Part shown: positions 59,301-64,000 of the stretch, in pieces
Position numbering within the stretch: position 1 is the stretch's first letter
Layout: every line of letters starts with the position of its first letter
Source of the DNA: Capitulum mitella
Lineage: Eukaryota; Arthropoda; Thecostraca; Pollicipedomorpha; Pollicipedidae
Reading direction: 5' to 3'
Length of the DNA: 64,000 nucleotides
Assembly (NCBI GenBank): GCA_030062745.1
Contig: CP099848.1
Location: 22,942,378-23,006,377 of the forward strand
Program-made: the position numbers and the translations under genes
Notes under the pieces: model-generated
Seen by the model: only the letters and a program-made list of their open reading frames with translations
Told to the model about the DNA's origin: nothing
Databases searched by the model: none

Positions 59301-59585
59301 GTGGATGTGCAGCTCGATGGTCGACCCGTGGCCATGGAGCTGCATACCGGGGCGTCCCTGTCAGTCGGAGGTGAGCGCGTTTTCCGGCAGCTGCGGCCTG
59401 TTAACCCGCCAGTGCTAAGCCCCTGTTTTTATCGTGTCAAGACGTATAGCGGAGAAGTGCTGCCCGTGTGTGGGCGAGTTTCTGTTCGGGTGTAGTATCA
59501 AAAACAGGTGGTTCGTCTGCCGTTGGTGATTGTTGACGGTGATGGCCCTTGCCTGTTTGGCCGCAACTGGCTTGAAGGATATTAA
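59301..59585 (+). pseudogene. Retropepsin-like protease, active site altered
   Basis: The frame contains VDVQLDGRPVAMELHTGASL, where the catalytic triplet DTGA of retropepsins reads HTGA, followed by RVKTYSGEVLPVCGRVSVRV. A TAG stop follows at 59493-59495, after which the same frame resumes with LPLVIVDGDGPCLFGRNWL. The changed aspartate and the stop show a dead enzyme. Confidence 0.75.
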
Positions 59586-60600
59586 GCTGAATTGGCCAGC
59601 CGTTTGCCGTGTGGGAGCTCTTCCTCCGGTGGAGCCGATTCTTGCCCAATTTCCGGAGGCGTTCCAGGACGGTATGGGTTGCTGCCGAAGCGACCCTGTC
59701 CACATTGGCGTGGGCCCAGACGTCCAGCCCCGGCTCTTTAAGGCCAGGACTGGCCCGCTGGCGTATCGGGCACAAGTGGACGCGGAGCTGGGCAAACAAA
59801 TTGGTGAACCGATCGCTAACAGCTCGTGGGCGGTGCCGTTTGTGATTGCGCCGAAAACGAACGGTTCACTTCGAACCTGTGGCGACTATCGGTTAACGAT
59901 TAACAAAGTGGCCATTCCCTGCCAGTATCCGTTACCTCGTATTGAAGAGCTGTTGTCCAAACTGACGAGAACTTGTGTCTTCAGTAAGACTGACTTGAAA
60001 TGCGCCTATAACCAGCTCCCGCTTGATGAAGTGCCTGGAGAATACATCACTGTGAACACCCATCGCGGCCACCTGAAACTGACTCGCCTTGGTTCTGGGT
60101 ATTCATCGGCCCCGGCTCTGTTTAAAAGGATCCCTAAGACTCTTCTGGCCGTCATACCATTGTGATGGTGTTTTCGTGGACGATGTCGTCGTGTCGGGCG
60201 TGGACGTTGACTCTTACAACGCAGCGCTGAGGGCCGTCCTAAGTCTCCTTGAGTCCTCTGGTCCGCGTGTTAACCGGGAGAAGTGCCAGTTTGGGTTGGC
60301 CAAGGTGACTTATTTTGGTTACAAAATTCAAGGAGTTACAAAGTTACAAAGCTCATGGGGAATGCCGACTACCGAGGGCAAAGCACGGACCGTCTTGAGA
60401 GCACTCGGGCCCGATTCCGCAAGTAAGCTCAGATCTTGGCTGGGCCAGATTAACTACTACGGGAAGTTTCTCAGGGACCTGCTTACGATCCGTGCGCCAC
60501 TGTATGTGTTGCTGCGCCATAACCAGCCCTGGCGCTGGGGTGATGCTGGACGAAATGCATTCGAGGCAGGAAAACCCTTGTTGTTAAAACCGCCAGTGTT
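59586..60600 (+). pseudogene. Reverse transcriptase, frameshifted
   Basis: Blocks seen: GPLAYRAQVDAELGKQ, SSWAVPFVIAPKTNGSLRTC, GDYRLTINKVAIPCQYPLPR, VFSKTDLKCAYNQLPLDEVP and YITVNTHRGHLKLTRLGSGY, in the frame of 59530-60165. The frame then breaks near 60150. The polymerase box appears as VFVDDVVVSG (60171-60200) in the next frame, with NREKCQFGLAKVTYFGYKI after it. FVDD replaces the usual YxDD. A short duplicated phrase (ggagttacaaagttacaaag) near 60331 disturbs the region after it. Confidence 0.85.
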
Positions 60601-61060
60601 AGCTCATTTTGATCCAGAATACGGGATGGTGGTGTCAGCTAATGCCAGCCCCCATTGGTGCAGGGTGTGTCCTTAGTCAGATAACACCCAGCGGTGAGAA
60701 ACCTGTAGCCTTCTTTTCGCGCACCCTGAATGAAACAGAACGTCGTTATTCCCGGACAGATCGAGAGGGTTTGTCAGTAGTAGCTGGCGTAAAGAAATTC
60801 CACTGCTATGTGGCAGGTAGACCATTCCGGTTGGGGACCGAACGTAAGCCTCTACTAGGTTTGATCGGTGAGCACTTCCACTCATGGCGTCACCGCGAGT
60901 AGTGCGCTGGGCCGTGCTGCTGTCGGCGTACGACTATCGGCCAGAGTACCGTGCGGGTAGTTTTCAGGGCCACTGCGATGCGCTTAGCAGACTGCCGCTG
61001 CCAGACGCGCCTGCTGACGTCAGCAGTCCCGTGCCCGCCGAGTTGGCCCACATGCTGGGA
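60601..61060 (+). pseudogene. RNase H and connection to integrase, frameshifted
   Basis: The frame from 60609 gives GEKPVAFFSRTLNETERRYS then RTDREGLSVVAGVKKFHCYV, typical of gypsy RNase H; the catalytic DAS reads NAS just upstream, in the preceding frame. Another shift near 60890 precedes VVRWAVLLSAYDYRPEYRAG and CDALSRLPLP, the usual end of the polyprotein segment before integrase. Confidence 0.8.
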
Positions 61061-61249
61061 TTCCTGGACTCCAGTTCCGTGACGGCGCAGCAGATTCGTC
61101 AATGGACGGCTCGGGATCCGATGCCATCGGCTGTTTATCATTATGTTTATCATTATGGGTGTGCGTGTGTCGAGTGAGGTGCTGTTGTCACCCAGTTTTG
61201 GCCCATATAAATGCCGTGAGTCGGAGCTTAATTCCCAAGGGGCTGGATT

Positions 61250-62444
61250 CTCTGGGGGATAGCGCGTGATTGTTCCATCCCAAGGTCGCGCAGCCGTCCT
61301 GCGCCCCCTGCACAGTGGTCGCTGCGGAGAGAGCAGGACAAAATCGTTCGCGAGACGTTACGTTTGTTGGCCAAACATAGATCGCGACATTTCAGAAATG
61401 GCCGGCAAATACTCCACTTGTCCAGAGTGGTGCAAAAGCCTACTTGAGACGCCCATCCGTCCCTAAAAGTGGCTTTCTGGGCCTTGGCAGCGAGTGCACG
61501 TTGACTTTTGTGGGCCCTTCTGTGGAAGCACATTGTTTATTACAGTAGACGACCATTTTAAATGGATGGATGTCTTTCCTTGCTGGCTGCTGCATCCCAG
61601 ACGACGATAGAAGAGCTGAGGTGTTCGTTCGCGTGTCGGGGAGTCCCCTACACACTTGTGTCTGACAATGCACAGTGTTCTGTATCCCCGGAGTTCGAGA
61701 CGTTTTGCCGGCTTAAAGGTATCTGCCTCCTCACCTTGACCCCAAGTCGAACGGGTTGGTAGAGAGGTGCGTGCAGACCTTCAAAAAAGTTCCAGTAAGC
61801 AGGGAAGAGGTTCAGTGATTATAGATGTCCCGGTTTTTGTTCTGTGATCGTACTGCCATCCATGGTACCGCACGTACGTCCCCAGCAGAGCTTATGTTCG
61901 GTCGGCAATTACGGACTTCGTTGGATGTCCTGCGGCCGGACCTGGGAAAAGCGGTACGGAGCGAAAAAAAAAACGGTGCAAGGACCGCGGCTGTCGGCAA
62001 GAAGGCCCAGACTCTCTGCACATGGGTGACAAAGTTTACGTTTCAACTGTCGGTCAGCTGCAGGGGCCGCAGGGTGGTAGAAATGGCGTGAAGTTGACAG
62101 TGCGCTTGAGGGGTGATCGAGTCTTGTTGCGACGTGTGGATCGCGTGTGCCCATGTTTTAACCCTGTGATGGATATCGGGCAGGACTTTGATCCCTGCCC
62201 TGCTGGTCTGGCGGGACCGATGCCTGAGGCGTACAAGGGTGAACTGTTACCGGCTCGGACCTGTGCCTCCTCACCTACAGCTCATCCTGCGGCCGCCGAG
62301 CCGGGTCTGGATAACGCGCCCTGTTCTCCGGCACGAGCCGTCCCCGCGGTGCCGGCTGTGGTTAGTGTTCCATCCCCTGTTGCCCGGGCTACGCCTGTGA
62401 CATTGGATGGGATGGATCGGGTCCTGCGTCCCTGGCCCAATTAA
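61250..62444 (+). pseudogene. Integrase and C-terminal region, frameshifted
   Basis: The zinc-binding part reads LHSGRCGESRTKSFARRYVC and WPNIDRDISEMAGKYSTCPE, with one of the two His changed. Core residues appear as VHVDFCGPF, then VSDNAQCSVSPEFETFC, and a region near 61746-61790 with NGLVERCVQTFKK in another frame. FLFCDRTAIHGTARTSPAEL (61825) and a basic C-terminal part (62022-62444, ending at a TAA) follow. Several frameshifts and a TAA inside the domain inactivate it. No envelope gene is present. Confidence 0.8.
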
Positions 62445-62595
62445 CCGCCCGGACCGTCAAGTTTTTGGTAGTGTTAGCGTGCTTTACGGCTTCAAGGGTT
62501 TGTTCTTGCGGGTGCTTCTGTGTCTGAAGGTGTCATGCTGGTTGACGCTTGTGCATGCGGGAAACCGTTCACGTTGAATCCAGTGTGGAGAGATG

Positions 62596-62754
62596 TGATA
62601 TGTGATACTGTGAGCCGCCGCGGCCGCTCAGCGGCGGTCGCCGGGCTGTGCCCCGGGCCAGGCTGGTCACGTGACTGATCGGCCGGCTCACGGGTGACCC
62701 CTGGCGGCCTTCACTGCATATAATCAGTCGATTATCAGACCTTGCGGCGTTTCA
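62596..62754 (+). repeat. 3' LTR
   Basis: It is preceded by a purine-rich gtgtggagaga (polypurine-tract-like, 62583-62593). It matches the 5' LTR in the blocks gtgagccgcc, ggtcacgtgact, cggccggctcacgggtgacc and cagtcga. It keeps a TATA-like tgcatataatcag. Confidence 0.75.
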
Positions 62755-63355
62755 CCAGTTATTGTCCATGAAAGTACATTAAATGGTGCATTTAGCGCCC
62801 TTATTTACACCCAAGCTACACCAGTGTCCCGTGTTGCTCGAAATCTGATCTGCAAACGTAAAAATGATGTCACAGGTCAATGACGTGACATGGCCTTGAC
62901 CCAAAGTTCTCACTCAAGATGTTAGATAAATGGGAATTTTTTTGATAATGAAATAAATTGTATAATTTATTTAAGTATCATATTATTAATAATTAAATGA
63001 AATAAATATTAATTGATTAAATAGATTACATAATTTACTTAATTATCATAACTAATGTAATTTATTAGCTAAATAAATTTTACAATTTTTTTCATTATCA
63101 TATATCAATAATAATATAAATTACAATACAAATAATAATATAAAATAATATAAAACGTATATATTATATATATATATATATTATATGTAAGAAATAAAAA
63201 AAAATAAAAAGGCGTATTCCATGTTTCAACGTTCCATTTCGCGTCTCTAACTCTTTCCGTTTCCGAGTCCGGATGGGGGAGGCACGTAAGTGCCTCCACT
63301 TCAGTGCGCGTTATAGCAAAATCCCCTTCCACTGCGCATGTTCAGCTCATCATCG
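62755..63355. other. Intergenic AT-rich DNA
   Basis: A strongly AT-rich island (about 62935-63215: attaattgattaa, tatatatatattat) holds no gene. Flanking sequence is unremarkable. Confidence 0.7.
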
Positions 63356-63385
63356 TTCCCTCCTTGGCAAAATCCTGGTTACGAA
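63356..63385 (-). mobile_element. Terminal sequence of a DNA-transposon-like repeat (copy 3)
   Basis: On the minus strand it reads gtaaccaggattttgccaag then gagggaacg, matching the ends at 53561 and 55786. The open frame that starts here (FPPWQNPGYELL) is produced by this repeat and is not taken as a gene. Confidence 0.5.
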
Positions 63386-63800
63386 CTTTTGCGGCAGACG
63401 TTCTCGTCGACTCGCCCCCGCCCATTCCGCTCCAGTACGCTGCTGCTGACACTCTCCACTGACGGGCTGATTCGCCGTGGAGCCAGCGGCCGCTGCGGAG
63501 CCTCTCCGGTGACGAGCGACGCTGCTGCGTCCTCCGCGCGGTCCGTCGAGGCCGGCCACCGTCGGACGTTTTCCGTGTCGTTGGAAAATAACACGCCCAG
63601 CGGACCGGCCGCCGAGCCCGGTCCGAGTTGCTGCTTGTGAGCCGGGACGCACCGCACAGCCCCCTGGGCTCAAGCGGCCAGAGTCTGTGTGTTTGCGAGC
63701 TAGGACACATGGCCCCTCGGGCTCAAGTGTCCGGAGTCTCGTGTCAAGTCCCGCGTCTCGTCAGGCGTCGGTCGGTCGTGTGGCGCGGTCCTGAGGCCGG
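63386..63800. other. GC-rich intergenic DNA at window end
   Basis: Open frames on both strands are composition artefacts. A loosely repeated pair (gtgtttgcgagctaggacac and ggccagagtctgtg / gtccggagtctcgtg) occurs near 63680-63745. Confidence 0.5.
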
Positions 63801-63802
63801 CT

Positions 63803-63952
63803 CCTGTGCCGACTGTTCCGCCGCGGTGCTCTCATGACGCGGGGGCGGCCTGTGCCGACTGTTCCGCCGCGGCGCTCTCATGACGCGGGGGCGACCTGTG
63901 CCGACTGTTCCGCCGCGGTGCTCTCATGACGCGGGGCGCGGCCTGTGCCGTT
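63803..63952. repeat. 46-bp minisatellite, three copies plus part
   Basis: Units start cctgtgccgactgttccgcc near 63804, 63850, 63896 and 63943 (the last incomplete), with ctctcatgacgcggggg at their end. Near-identical copies indicate recent amplification. Confidence 0.9.
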
Positions 63953-64000
63953 GTTACTCTTGTTCGCGGCGGAAACCCGAGAAACTTAAGACGGTAGCTT

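Larger units (their letters stand above)
58122..62754 (+). mobile_element. Ty3/gypsy LTR retrotransposon, full-length but decayed
   Basis: The 4.6-kb element has about 160-bp terminal repeats (58122-58282, 62596-62754), a primer-binding-like tggcgacgag just inside the left LTR, then gag with zinc knuckle, protease, reverse transcriptase, RNase H and integrase in the order typical of Ty3/gypsy, all on the + strand. At least six frameshifts or stops break the frame, and the LTRs differ by roughly 15 to 20 percent by eye, so insertion is old. Target-site duplications are not recognisable. It is inactive as a protein-coding unit. Confidence 0.85.

Noticed and set aside
63338..63640. 100-codon frame beginning with Ser-rich residues
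   Set aside because: Its start is the terminal repeat shared with other copies (FPPWQNPGYELL) and the rest is GC-rich low complexity.

Overview
This window is eukaryotic nuclear DNA. Most of it (369 to 47290, + strand) is one large animal gene of the SOWAH (sosondowah) ankyrin-repeat family. The 5' end of the gene lies outside the window. I placed twelve exons (one of them only 6 nt) by matching family signatures, GT-AG splice sites and codon phase. All the phases agree, and together the exons encode about 607 residues ending at a stop at 47288-47290. The parts in order are: the end of an N-terminal winged-helix-like domain, a long proline-rich linker, a basic segment, about two and a half ankyrin repeats, a conserved C-terminal block (core FLRIGSLNVRVKK), and a basic and acidic tail. 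The organism is a bilaterian animal. Intron-rich structure, high GC and CpG content, a tRNA-derived SINE, a Ty3/gypsy retrotransposon and hAT-like ends would suit an arthropod such as a crustacean, but this is a weak guess.

Layout. 1-368 is the end of an upstream intron. 369-2561 holds four exons: linker and first ankyrin half. 2562-20600 is an 18 kb intron rich in minisatellites and an inverted array of nuclear-receptor half-sites. 20601-20612 is a 12-nt exon. 20613-36370 is a 15.8 kb intron with candidate recursive splice sites. 36371-42311 holds the rest of the ankyrin exons, including a proposed 6-nt exon at 37748-37753 inside a very CpG-dense island. 42312-42700 is an open, coding-like read-through that would give an alternative C terminus. 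44044-47290 holds the last three exons, separated by a 61-bp minisatellite and a 60-bp minisatellite. 47291 to about 48680 is the probable 3' UTR.

Beyond about 47.5 kb the DNA is less GC-rich and made largely of decayed repeats: hAT-like terminal sequences, a gypsy pol remnant (51705-52662), a 1.5 kb degenerate 20-bp array (53880-55420), a 493-bp hAT-type non-autonomous element with a recognisable 8-bp target duplication (57398-57890), and an old, multiply frameshifted Ty3/gypsy LTR element (58122-62754). I saw no second host protein-coding gene, no rRNA gene, no intact tRNA gene and no prokaryotic feature.

The most interesting signal is how the ankyrin domain is split: exons of 12, 6 and 24 nt sit among introns of up to 18 kb, and two residues expected by the ankyrin consensus (Gly-Tyr before TALHW) are still unaccounted for. 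Splice calls come from reading the sequence only; no alignment or transcript was available.
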